A program made the position numbers and the translations under genes. Under the pieces are notes generated by a model, which made no database searches, had not been told where the DNA came from, and worked only from the letters and a program-made list of their open reading frames with translations. Shown here piece after piece: positions 33,968 to 41,917 of a stretch of DNA of 64,000 nt. Positions within the stretch are counted from its first letter, which is position 1. Each line of letters begins with the position of its first letter. Source of the DNA: Streptomyces seoulensis (GTDB taxonomy: Bacteria > Actinomycetota > Actinomycetes > Streptomycetales > Streptomycetaceae); the NCBI RefSeq assembly GCF_004328625.1, contig NZ_CP032229.1, positions 5,518,001 to 5,582,000 of the forward strand, written 5' to 3'.

Positions 33968-34035
33968 CCGGGCACCGCCGCGGGTGCGGTAGGGTTGACC
34001 TGCGTGATCACGCGGACCACTCCGCCGGATCACCT

Positions 34036-34109
<74 letters not shown>

Positions 34110-34130
34110 CTCGTGAGAGTCGCAGGTCAG

Positions 34131-34160
34131 GGCCGGTTACGGAGAAATCCGCAACCGGCC
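34131..34160 (+). terminator. tRNA-Pro terminator hairpin with GAAA loop
   Basis: GGCCGGTT pairs with AACCGGCC, then an A-C mismatch, then CGGA with TCCG closing a GAAA tetraloop; TTCGCTGTTT follows. Starts 22 bases after the tRNA. Confidence 0.75.
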
Positions 34161-34200
34161 TTCGCTGTTTCTGGGGGGACCCGCGGCGCCGTGGAGACGC

Positions 34201-35493
34201 ATGGACCGGCACGATGCGCGGATAGTCCATCGGACGGCCCTGTCATACCTCGGGTGCACACTTCCCCTCATGGCGATCCGAAGTGACATGACGCTGGAAT
34301 GGCAGCTCCGTGAGGTGGCGAAGAAGACCGGTGACGAGACGGTGGGCTCGGCGCTCAACGAGGTGTTCACCTATCTGCACAGCCTCGGCAATGGCAGGCG
34401 CAGGCAGGGAAAAGAGCTCATACGTCTGCTCGAGGTTGCCAGAGGGCTGGCTGCGGCCGCAGGGGAGTGGCAGGTCGTGCGGCTCCTGCAGGACTCGCTG
34501 GACTACGCGGAGGGCCGGATACTTCAGCACGATTTCGCGGAGCGTTACCGCCTCTTCCAGGATGGGACGCGACAGGAACGGAACCGAGACTTCCTCGCTA
34601 GTTCCCTGCGAGCGATGCATGAATGGCTTGTCTCGGAGTGCGAGGCACATCTGAGGAATCATCCCAGTGCGGGCGCGAAGGATGTAGTAGCGCATTTTCG
34701 GTCCCAGGGCCGTGACGCTGCGTTCCTGCGAGCTCCCGAGGACCGGCCCGGTCGCTACGTCATTCCGCGCGGGATGTCGGAGACCTCGCTGTGGCTGGAG
34801 CGGCTAATGCGCAGCGATCGTATCGAGGTGGAGGACCCCGCCAAGGCAGCCCGAAAGATCGTCAGCTCACCCGAGGCTCTAGCCCTGCTCGCGGCCGATG
34901 ATGAGGGACAACTCGTCCTGCGGGCCGCCGAACTACGGCGGCGCTCGGCCGGACTCGAGTTGCTGCGTGCTGTTGTCGAGGATGACGAAGCGATGGAAAG
35001 AGATCTCCAGCGGGCGTTGGAGGGGCAGCACTGGATCTTCGGCGGGCGATTCGTTGGGCAGGCCGCCCACCGTCGGCTCGTGCCGGGGGACGAGGTGGAC
35101 ATCCCGCTGATACGGGGCGACGGGGCGCTCCACATCGTCGAACTCAAACGGGCCATGAGCCTTAAGAGGCGCCTGGTCAGATGGCACCGCAACGCCTGGG
35201 TGCCCGCTGCGTCGGTCCACGAGGCCGTCGGACAGGCCGTCAACTACCTCACCGGGCTGGACGAACACCGCGACCGCATTCGAGAGGAGCTCGGCATCGA
35301 GGTCCGCCGGGCCAGCGCGCTCGTTCTGGTTGGCCACCCGGGCTTGCACCCCGACATACCGGAGACGGAGATCAACGAAGCGTTGCGGACGTTCAACTCG
35401 CATCTCACGCGTGTCGAGGTACTCACCTATAAGGAGCTGCTGGACAACGCGGAGCGGTCTCTTGCCGGCGAGCTCTTGTCCGAAGATGAGTAG
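34201..35493 (+). CDS. Shedu-like (DUF4263) nuclease, candidate anti-phage protein
   Basis: 430 residues. The C-terminal half has the Shedu/DUF4263 nuclease pattern: DLQRALEGQHWIFGGRF, Asp300 in GDEVDIPLI, Glu314-x-Lys316 in IVELKRA, and Gln345 in HEAVGQAVNYL, a PD-(D/E)xK core. The N-terminal half is helical and unlike other proteins I recognise; Shedu proteins use such N-termini for target sensing. Codon use is visibly less GC-biased than in neighbours, and the gene lies directly behind tRNA-Pro, both suggesting acquisition. ATG 34201 has GGAG five bases upstream; ATG 34270 is an alternative. It stands alone, as Shedu systems do. Anti-phage activity is inferred from the family. Confidence 0.75.
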   Translation: MDRHDARIVHRTALSYLGCTLPLMAIRSDMTLEWQLREVAKKTGDETVGSALNEVFTYLHSLGNGRRRQGKELIRLLEVARGLAAAAGEWQVVRLLQDSLDYAEGRILQHDFAERYRLFQDGTRQERNRDFLASSLRAMHEWLVSECEAHLRNHPSAGAKDVVAHFRSQGRDAAFLRAPEDRPGRYVIPRGMSETSLWLERLMRSDRIEVEDPAKAARKIVSSPEALALLAADDEGQLVLRAAELRRRSAGLELLRAVVEDDEAMERDLQRALEGQHWIFGGRFVGQAAHRRLVPGDEVDIPLIRGDGALHIVELKRAMSLKRRLVRWHRNAWVPAASVHEAVGQAVNYLTGLDEHRDRIREELGIEVRRASALVLVGHPGLHPDIPETEINEALRTFNSHLTRVEVLTYKELLDNAERSLAGELLSEDE

Positions 35494-35523
35494 AGGGCTT
35501 AGGTCGGGCCGGATGGCAAGTGC

Positions 35524-35554
35524 TTGACCCTGACACCGTGGCAAGGTTTTGACT
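35524..35554 (+). promoter_or_regulatory. MerR-type promoter with 19-base spacer
   Basis: TTGACC (35524-35529) and TTGACT (35549-35554) are 19 bases apart, the stretched spacing that MerR regulators correct by untwisting DNA. The spacer holds an imperfect dyad, CCTGACA and TGGCAAGG. It lies just before the HEAT protein gene, whose downstream neighbour encodes a MerR protein. Confidence 0.6.
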
Positions 35555-35581
35555 GGGGTGCTGGAGGTGGTCCCCATCGAC

Positions 35582-36241
35582 ATGACCGCTCAGCACACTC
35601 GTCTGGTCAAAGCCATGGGTGCAGAGGACACATCGGTTCGGCTTCAGGCAGCCATGGCGGTCGGGGCGAACGCCGACGCCGTCTTCCTGGAGAGCCTGGT
35701 CGAGCGGTGCGCCGTCGAGCCCGACTTCTTCGTGCGGGACATGTTGTCCTGGGCGTTGACGCGTCTCGCGCCGGAGACCACCCTGCCTCGCCTCCGGCAG
35801 GAGCTGGGCTCCGGGTGCGGTCAGGCCCGTAGCCAGGCGTTGCACACGCTCTCCAAGATCAAGGACCGGACCACGTGGGGGTGGATCACCCGTGACCTCC
35901 TGCGCGACGCCGACGACGAAGTCGCGCGAACCGCGTGGCGCGTGGCCGTCATCCTGGTACCCGAGGCGGAGGAGAGGGGACTGGCCGAGGAACTGGTCCG
36001 GCAGCTCGGGCGCGGTGACCGCGACGTGCGGCTGAGCCTCAGCCGGGCCTTGGTCGACCTCGGCGAAGCGAGCCGGCCCGCGCTGGAGCGGGCCGCCGGC
36101 CACCCGGACCCCGCCGTGTCGACCCACGCGCGCGCCACCGAGGTACTGCGGCGGAACCCGGAGGCCGGTTTCGACGCGGCCATCGAGGAGGCGAAGCGTA
36201 CGGTCGTACTCGGCCCGGAGCGCGGGGCCGCGGAGGCATAG
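35582..36241 (+). CDS. HEAT-repeat protein
   Basis: 219 residues, all helical, with five or so HEAT-like helix pairs of about 31 residues (for example AEDTSVRLQAAMAVGANADA, FFVRDMLSWALTRLAPE, DDEVARTAWRVAVIL, RDVRLSLSRALVDLGE). HEAT solenoids bind proteins or ligands; no catalytic motif is seen. ATG 35582 (MTAQHTRLVKAMG) is preferred. It is followed 11 bases later by the MerR-HEAT fusion, which it may bind, and both probably come from the MerR-type promoter just upstream. Confidence 0.8.
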   Translation: MTAQHTRLVKAMGAEDTSVRLQAAMAVGANADAVFLESLVERCAVEPDFFVRDMLSWALTRLAPETTLPRLRQELGSGCGQARSQALHTLSKIKDRTTWGWITRDLLRDADDEVARTAWRVAVILVPEAEERGLAEELVRQLGRGDRDVRLSLSRALVDLGEASRPALERAAGHPDPAVSTHARATEVLRRNPEAGFDAAIEEAKRTVVLGPERGAAEA

Positions 36242-36252
36242 GAGGCCGTACG

Positions 36253-37281
36253 TTGCTGATCGGGGAGGTGGCTCGTCGGTCCGGGGTGAGTGCGCGGATG
36301 CTGCGGCACTACGACGCGCTGGGGCTGGTGCGGCCGAGCGGGCGGAGCGTCGGCGGGTACCGGGAGTACTCGGCCGATGACGTCCGCCGGATCTTCCATG
36401 TGGAGAGCCTGCGGTCGCTCGGGCTGTCGCTCAAGCAGATCGGACGGGCGCTGGAGGACCCGGGGTTCACGCCGTCCGCCCTGGTCGGCGACCTCATCCT
36501 GTGGGCGGAGGAACGCCTGGCGCGCGAGCGGGAGCTGCTCGACCGGCTTCGGGTCATCGACGCCTCCGCACCCACCGGCTGGCAGGACGTGCTCCGCGTC
36601 GTGGAACTCATGCGGGAACTGGACTCGACCAGCGCCGCCCGCAGACAGCAGGCCGTCCTCACCCGGCCGGACGGCATGCCGGTTCCGGCGGAGCTGCTGG
36701 CCGGGGCCGTACTGGGCGAGTCCGACCCGCACGTCGCGGGCGCCTTGCGCTGGGCCCTGGCCCGTACGGGCGACGACGGTGTGGCGGCGCTGGCGGCAGC
36801 CGCGCGGTCGGAGGATGTCGAGATCCGGCGGCGGGCGGTACTGGCGATCGCCGGGATGGCGGAGACGCCGGGCGCGATCGAAGTCCTCACGGACCGGCTG
36901 GACGACCCGGACGCCCCCGTCCGCAGACAAGCCGCACTCGCCCTGGGCGCACACGGCGTGGCGGCGGCCGTACCCACCCTCGTCCGCATGGTGGTGGACG
37001 GCACCAACGACGTGGACGCGGCGGAGGCGCTGGGAGTCCTCTCCCGGGACCCCGCTTCCGCTACCAGGATCACCACACTCCTGGCCGGTCGGCTGGACGC
37101 CCCCGAAGCCGACACCGCGACCCGCGTCCGTCTGATCCAGGCGCTGGTCGAACTGGAGGGCACCGTCCCGCTGGAGATCCTGCGCCGACTCGCCCACGAC
37201 CAGGACCGCACCGTCGCCCTCGTGGCATCGGCCCTGGCGGGAGTCCTGGAGGAGCGGGCCGGCGAGGCGCTGGGCGACTAG
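36253..37281 (+). CDS. MerR regulator fused to HEAT repeats
   Basis: 342 residues. Residues 1-70 are a MerR winged helix (IGEVARRSGVSARMLRHYDALG, GGYREYSADDVRRI), then the dimerising coiled coil (about 75-125). Instead of a small ligand domain, residues about 140-340 are HEAT-like repeats (DPHVAGALRWALARTG, SEDVEIRRRAVLAIAGMAET, DAPVRRQAALALGAHG). TTG 36253 is the start, with GGAGG seven bases upstream. It likely activates the upstream MerR promoter; the HEAT part could sense a large ligand or the neighbouring HEAT protein. Confidence 0.85.
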   Translation: MLIGEVARRSGVSARMLRHYDALGLVRPSGRSVGGYREYSADDVRRIFHVESLRSLGLSLKQIGRALEDPGFTPSALVGDLILWAEERLARERELLDRLRVIDASAPTGWQDVLRVVELMRELDSTSAARRQQAVLTRPDGMPVPAELLAGAVLGESDPHVAGALRWALARTGDDGVAALAAAARSEDVEIRRRAVLAIAGMAETPGAIEVLTDRLDDPDAPVRRQAALALGAHGVAAAVPTLVRMVVDGTNDVDAAEALGVLSRDPASATRITTLLAGRLDAPEADTATRVRLIQALVELEGTVPLEILRRLAHDQDRTVALVASALAGVLEERAGEALGD

Positions 37282-37296
37282 GAGTGGTCGCCCAGC
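37269..37296 (+). terminator. Hairpin terminator after the MerR-HEAT gene
   Basis: Ten-base perfect arms GCTGGGCGAC and GTCGCCCAGC with an eight-base loop that holds the stop codon. Located between two convergent genes, so it may serve both. Confidence 0.65.
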
Positions 37297-37305
37297 ACAT
37301 GTGCG

Positions 37306-38226
37306 TCAGCTATACACGAGCAGGTAGTCGCATGTGCTCGTGCCATCGTGGATCGACGTGTCGCTGTTGAGGACGTAGAAGGCGCCGGCGAACCCGGTGG
37401 CGGTCATCTTCGGGACCACGATCATCGTCTGGTTGGCCATGCTCAGAGAGTTGGGCCGCACCACGTTCGTGTTGAGCAGGCCGAACAGGTTGTCCCGCAG
37501 GTTGGGGAGCCGGAGGATGCGGTACACGCGGTCGCCCGCCGAGCCCGTGACGGCGGCCTGGTTGGCCGGGTTCCCCCACTGCGACGGCGACGTGGCCATA
37601 CGGCCCTGCGACTCAAGCTCCTGGAGGCGCCGCTGGGTGCTCGCCCGGACGCCGGCCATGTGGATGTGCAGCTGGTTGAAGCGCCGGGCGCCCTGCGAGT
37701 TGATACCCAGGCCGATGTTCGGGTACTGCACGGGGACATCGCCGCCGCTGCGCGCGTTCTCCCACGCCTCGTGCCAGTAGTTCGGCGGGCCGCTGGTCAC
37801 GAGGTACGGGCATTCGATGCCCGTCACACGGCACGCCGGGAGCAGGAGATAGTTGTGCGTGGTCTCCGGCTTTCCGTGCAGCACGACGTAATTCGCAGTC
37901 ATCTTCAGGCAGTCCGGCTTGGGCTGCGGCGGCGGGGGGACGATTCCGCTGGTGCAGTACTGGACGTCGTGCCACAGCGGGTCGTTGTCCGTGGGCCGGC
38001 CGCAGATGCCCTGGAGGCTGGCCGGCGGGCACGGACCGGTGCCGCCCGGGGGAGGCGTGGTGGGACACGAGTCGGGGGTCGGACCTGCGGTGACACCGCT
38101 CGCCGCCACGGCCGTGCCGCCGCTCATCGCGGCCGCGCCGGCCAGGAGCGTTCCGGCGCCGACGGCACCGGAGACGGCGACGAACTGCCGCCGGGGAAAT
38201 TCCTTCGCATTCTGCTGGTCGTTCAT
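37306..38226 (-). CDS. Tat-exported CDP-diacylglycerol pyrophosphatase-like protein (Cdh/HIT superfamily)
   Basis: 306 residues. Signal region FPRRQFVAVSGAVGAGTLLAG suggests Tat export. After a Pro-rich linker the catalytic part has NSQGARRFNQLHIHMAGV, the HIT-like histidine motif of Cdh-type CDP-diacylglycerol pyrophosphatases, and NIGLGINSQ before it. Cdh hydrolyses CDP-diacylglycerol to phosphatidate and CMP. Several cysteines (DSCPTT, GICG, YCTSG, PDCLK, PACR) could form disulfides outside the cell. ATG 38226. Substrate in this secreted version is uncertain. Confidence 0.75.
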   Translation of the reverse strand: MNDQQNAKEFPRRQFVAVSGAVGAGTLLAGAAAMSGGTAVAASGVTAGPTPDSCPTTPPPGGTGPCPPASLQGICGRPTDNDPLWHDVQYCTSGIVPPPPQPKPDCLKMTANYVVLHGKPETTHNYLLLPACRVTGIECPYLVTSGPPNYWHEAWENARSGGDVPVQYPNIGLGINSQGARRFNQLHIHMAGVRASTQRRLQELESQGRMATSPSQWGNPANQAAVTGSAGDRVYRILRLPNLRDNLFGLLNTNVVRPNSLSMANQTMIVVPKMTATGFAGAFYVLNSDTSIHDGTSTCDYLLVYS

Positions 38227-38350
38227 GGGTGATCTCCGATGGAGAGGCGCCTGCTGGGGGTTTTCGCAGCGTAAGTGGCGGAAATTGATTTACGGCGATC
38301 CGACCCATCGGCCGAATGAGTGAGCGTCGGGAACGGCGGTACGCTCTCGG

Positions 38351-39127
38351 GTGATGCCGGAGAACCGCCCCGCCCTGCCCGAGTCGGTGGACGTGCCCTT
38401 GCGCGGGGCCGGATGGCTGCCGCACGGCTATCACCTCGACGCCCACTCCCACCCCCATGGCCAGTTCGTCTACGCGGCAGCCGGTGTACTCGCCACCACC
38501 ACCGAGCAAGGCACCTGGGTCGCCCCGGCCAACCGCCTGACCTGGACACCACCGGGCTTCGCCCACTCCCACCGCTTCTACGGCCGTACCGACACCCGTG
38601 TGCTCAGCGTCCCGCCGGAACTGTGCACCCAACTCTCCAAGCAGCCAAGCGTGTTCGCGGTCAGCCCGCTGCTGCGCGAGGCGGTGCTCGTGCTGACCGA
38701 CCGGACCGAGAGCCGCCCCGGTGCCCACGGCCGCCTGCTCGCCGTGGTCATGGACGAGCTGGCCGACACCGCCGAGCGGTCACTGCACCTGCCCGAACCG
38801 CGCGACGACCGGCTGCGCGCCGTCACCGACCTCCTGCACGCCGACCCCGCCCGTCCTGCCACCCTGGCCGAGCTGGGCCGCGCGGCCGGGGCCGGTGAAC
38901 GCACGCTGAGCAGGCTGTTCCACACCGAGCTGGGCATGAGCTTCCACCGCTGGCGCACCACCCTGCGCATCCATCACGCCCTGGCCCACCTCACCGACGG
39001 CCTGTCGGTCACCGACACCGCGATGGTGTGCGGCTGGTCCAACCCCTCCAGCTTCATCGACGCGTTCACCGAGGTGGTCGGGCAGACCCCGGGGCGCTAT
39101 CAGGCGGAGCTGCGCGGCAGGCGGTAG
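38351..39127 (+). CDS. AraC-family transcriptional regulator
   Basis: 258 residues. N-terminal cupin-like ligand domain (HSHPHGQFVYAAAG, NRLTWTPPGFAHSH) and C-terminal double helix-turn-helix of AraC (TLAELGRAAGAGERTLSRLF, SVTDTAMVCGWSNPSSFIDAF, GQTPGRYQ). TACGCT at 38340-38345 ends five bases before GTG 38351, so a leaderless message starting at this GTG is likely; ATG 38354 is the alternative. It is followed 113 bases later by a hydroxybenzoate hydroxylase-like gene on the same strand, which it may control. Confidence 0.88.
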   Translation: MMPENRPALPESVDVPLRGAGWLPHGYHLDAHSHPHGQFVYAAAGVLATTTEQGTWVAPANRLTWTPPGFAHSHRFYGRTDTRVLSVPPELCTQLSKQPSVFAVSPLLREAVLVLTDRTESRPGAHGRLLAVVMDELADTAERSLHLPEPRDDRLRAVTDLLHADPARPATLAELGRAAGAGERTLSRLFHTELGMSFHRWRTTLRIHHALAHLTDGLSVTDTAMVCGWSNPSSFIDAFTEVVGQTPGRYQAELRGRR

Positions 39128-39240
39128 GTTGGCGGGTTTCCGGTATCCGCTGTCGCTATGCCGGTGGTACGCGGTCCGGCTCCGGCTCCAGAGTGGGGGC
39201 AGTCCCTCGACATCCCCTGAGCACGGAGGCTTGTAGACCC

Positions 39241-40425
39241 ATGTCGAAAACACCCGTGGCCATCGTCGGAGCCGGTGTCGCCGGTCTGGCGCTCGGCAAC
39301 TTCCTGCTGCGCAACGGCGTCGACTGCGTCGTACTGGAGAAGCACAGCCGCTCCTACGTCGAGCAGTGTCAACGCGCGGGAACCGTCGACGCGTTCGGCG
39401 TGCGCATGCTCCGCGAGTGGGGGCTCGGCGAGGTGCTGGAGGGCACCCCGATACCCGAGAGCGAGGGCGCCTTCTTCATCGACGGGGATGCGATGCCGAT
39501 CGACATGGACGACGACGGCAACGAGAGCCTCTACTGCCCGCAGCAGGTCCTCGTCCGCAACCTCACCGACGCCTACCTGCGTATGGGCGGCGACCTGCGG
39601 TACGAGGCCGCCGATGTGGTGCTGGAGAACATAGAGGGCGACCACACCCGCGGCCGCACCCACGGCCACACCCGGGTCCGGTACCAGGATCCCGACGGCA
39701 CGGCCAGAACCGTCGAGTGCGACCTCATCGCCGGGTGCGACGGCTTCCACGGCGTCAGCCGGCGTTCCGTCCCGGCCGGCGTCCTCACCGAGTACTCCCA
39801 CCGGTACGGGTACTCGTGGCTCAGTGTCCTGGCAGCCGTCCCCACGAACCCGTCCGGCATGGCGATCCACTCGCGCGGCCTCGCCGGGCTGATCCCGCGT
39901 GGCCCGCACGCCACCCGCGTCTACCTCCAGTGCGCCGTGGACGACACCCCCGAGCAGTGGCCGGACGCACGCGTCTGGAGCGAACTGGAAGCCCGGTTCG
40001 GGACGACGGTGGCGCGCGGCGAGATCGTCAGCAGCCACATAGTGCCGCTGCGCAGTGTGGTGTTCGACCCCATGTGTTACGGCAACCTGTATCTGCTCGG
40101 GGACGCGGCCCACATCGTGCCGCCGATGAGCGCCAAGGGCATCCACCTCGCCCTGCACGACGCCGAGGTGTTCGCCCACGCCGTCCTCCGCTGGGCCGGG
40201 GACGGCGACACGAGCCTGCTCGACGGCTACTCCGCGACCTGCCTGCCGCACATCTGGAACTACCAGGCGTTCGCCACCTGGATCACCCACGTCATGCACA
40301 ACGCCGGGAACACCACGCAGGCGGGGGAGTTCCGCAAGCTGGTCGCCCGCGCGGAACTCCAGCGGCAGTTCACCTCGGAGTCGGCGAACCGGCTCTTCGG
40401 TGAACTCGCCTCCGTAACCAACTAG
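39241..40425 (+). CDS. 4-Hydroxybenzoate 3-monooxygenase-like FAD hydroxylase
   Basis: 394 residues, the usual length of p-hydroxybenzoate hydroxylase (PobA). FAD motif VAIVGAGVAGLALGNFLLR, the CDGFHGVSRRSVP motif, and LLGDAAHIVPPMSAKGIHLALHDA, nearly the PobA pattern GDAAHIVPPTGAKG. The reaction would be NAD(P)H-dependent 3-hydroxylation giving protocatechuate. ATG 39241. Its stop shares the CTAG of the convergent ligase gene stop. Ring-cleavage genes are not nearby, so the pathway must continue elsewhere. Substrate position (3- or 4-hydroxybenzoate) cannot be settled by eye. Confidence 0.85.
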   Translation: MSKTPVAIVGAGVAGLALGNFLLRNGVDCVVLEKHSRSYVEQCQRAGTVDAFGVRMLREWGLGEVLEGTPIPESEGAFFIDGDAMPIDMDDDGNESLYCPQQVLVRNLTDAYLRMGGDLRYEAADVVLENIEGDHTRGRTHGHTRVRYQDPDGTARTVECDLIAGCDGFHGVSRRSVPAGVLTEYSHRYGYSWLSVLAAVPTNPSGMAIHSRGLAGLIPRGPHATRVYLQCAVDDTPEQWPDARVWSELEARFGTTVARGEIVSSHIVPLRSVVFDPMCYGNLYLLGDAAHIVPPMSAKGIHLALHDAEVFAHAVLRWAGDGDTSLLDGYSATCLPHIWNYQAFATWITHVMHNAGNTTQAGEFRKLVARAELQRQFTSESANRLFGELASVTN

Positions 40426-41882
40426 TTCAGGCGCTCCGCCCGCAACGCCGAGCGCCGCAGCTTCCCGGCCGCACTCCGCAGCGGCTCCGTCACCAACTCG
40501 AGCGATCTCGGCCGCTTGTGGGGCGACAGCCGGGCGGCCAGGAAGTCGGTGAGCTCCTCCGGGGTGGTCGTACGCCCCTCCTCGATCTGCACGATGGCGT
40601 GGACGCGGTTGCCCCGGTCCGGGTCCGGCAGGCCGATGACCGCGCTGGACAGGACGTGCGGATGCTCGGTGAGGGCGCCCTCGATCTCGGCGGGGTACAC
40701 GTTCACCCCGCCGACCAGGAGCATGTCGGAGCGGCGGTCGTGGAGGTACAGATAGCCGTCCGCGTCGAACTCGCCGATGTCGCCGAGCGTCGACCAGCCG
40801 CCGGTCTCCTGGACCTCGGCCCCCAGGTACCGGAAGGCCGGCGGCTTGCCCTCCGCGACCCGCATGAAGATCTCACCGGGGACTTTGGGCCCGGTGACCG
40901 GTGTGCCGTCCAGACCCACGATCTTGATCTCGCCCCAGGTGGGACGGCCCACCGAGCCCCGGTGCGCCAGCCACTCCGTGCCGGAGATCGTGCAGCCGGC
41001 CTGGGCCTCGGTGCCCGCGTACAGCTCCCAGATCCGGTCCGCGCCCAGCCAGTCGATCCACGCCTGCTTGGTCGCGGGCGGACAGGGTTCGGCGCAGTGC
41101 CAGACCGAGACGAGGGAGGAGAGGTCGTAGCGGTCGCGGACCGGTGCCGGGAGGGCCAGGATGCGGCGCATCATGGTCGGCACCAGATACACCCAGGTGA
41201 TCGCGTGCCGTTCCACCTCGGCCAGGACCCGTTCGGCGTCGAAGCGCTCCAGCAGGGTGACGGTCCCGCCGTTGAACAGGGTCGTCATCGCCGTGGAGAA
41301 GGGGGCGTTGTGATGGACGGGGGCGGTGACGAGGGACTGTTCGCCGGGGCGCAGTCCCCATGCCTCCATGTCGAACGGGTTGAACGCTCCCTCCGCCCCG
41401 GACAGGATGATCTTCGGCCGGCCGGTCGAACCACCCGAGGTGGGCGCCTTCCACGAGGGGCCGACCTCGGTGGGCAACTCGGCCTCCTCTGCGCCCAGTC
41501 GGCGCAATGCGGCGACGGTCGTCGTCCGGTTGGCCGGGCTCTCCTGGAGGCCCACGACGACCGGTGGTTCGGACAGGGCGAGTATCGCCCGTTCCTCGGC
41601 CGGTGCCAGCCTGGTCGACAACGGCTGCGGGATCGCGCCGAGTTTGAGGCAGGCGAAGGCCGCCACCACGACGTCCACGCCGTTCGGCAGCATGAGGGGG
41701 ACGATGTGCCCGCGCTCGACACCGGCGCGATGCAGGCCGCGCGCGACGGCGTCGCTCGCCCGGTACAGCTCCTCCCAGGTCAGCTCCGTGTCGCCGGCGC
41801 GGACGGCCAAGGCGTCGGGGCGTCCGGCCGCGTGGGCTGCGGGGATGTCACCGAGCGGGAACCCCGGTTCGGGGGTGAACAT
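40422..41882 (-). CDS. AMP-binding acyl/aryl-CoA ligase
   Basis: 486 residues. Adenylate motif TSGGSTGRPKI, the conserved YAGTEAQAG region, DIGEFDADGYLYLHDRRSDM with the hinge, and the C-terminal lysine in SAAGKLRRS. It activates a carboxylic acid with ATP and CoA. The adjacent hydroxylase, MHS-type transporter and GAF/PucR regulator favour an aromatic acid, but a medium-chain acid is possible. ATG 41882 with GGAG upstream. It lies 35 bases after the transporter gene in a leftward unit. Confidence 0.87.
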   Translation of the reverse strand: MFTPEPGFPLGDIPAAHAAGRPDALAVRAGDTELTWEELYRASDAVARGLHRAGVERGHIVPLMLPNGVDVVVAAFACLKLGAIPQPLSTRLAPAEERAILALSEPPVVVGLQESPANRTTTVAALRRLGAEEAELPTEVGPSWKAPTSGGSTGRPKIILSGAEGAFNPFDMEAWGLRPGEQSLVTAPVHHNAPFSTAMTTLFNGGTVTLLERFDAERVLAEVERHAITWVYLVPTMMRRILALPAPVRDRYDLSSLVSVWHCAEPCPPATKQAWIDWLGADRIWELYAGTEAQAGCTISGTEWLAHRGSVGRPTWGEIKIVGLDGTPVTGPKVPGEIFMRVAEGKPPAFRYLGAEVQETGGWSTLGDIGEFDADGYLYLHDRRSDMLLVGGVNVYPAEIEGALTEHPHVLSSAVIGLPDPDRGNRVHAIVQIEEGRTTTPEELTDFLAARLSPHKRPRSLELVTEPLRSAAGKLRRSALRAERLN

Positions 41883-41917
41883 GACTGTGTCTCCTCGTCG
41901 TTGGGGATTCCGGCCGG

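Noticed and set aside
34002..34013. Palindrome GCGTGATCACGC before tRNA-Pro
   Set aside because: Perfect but short and GC-rich; no regulator or partner site supports a function.
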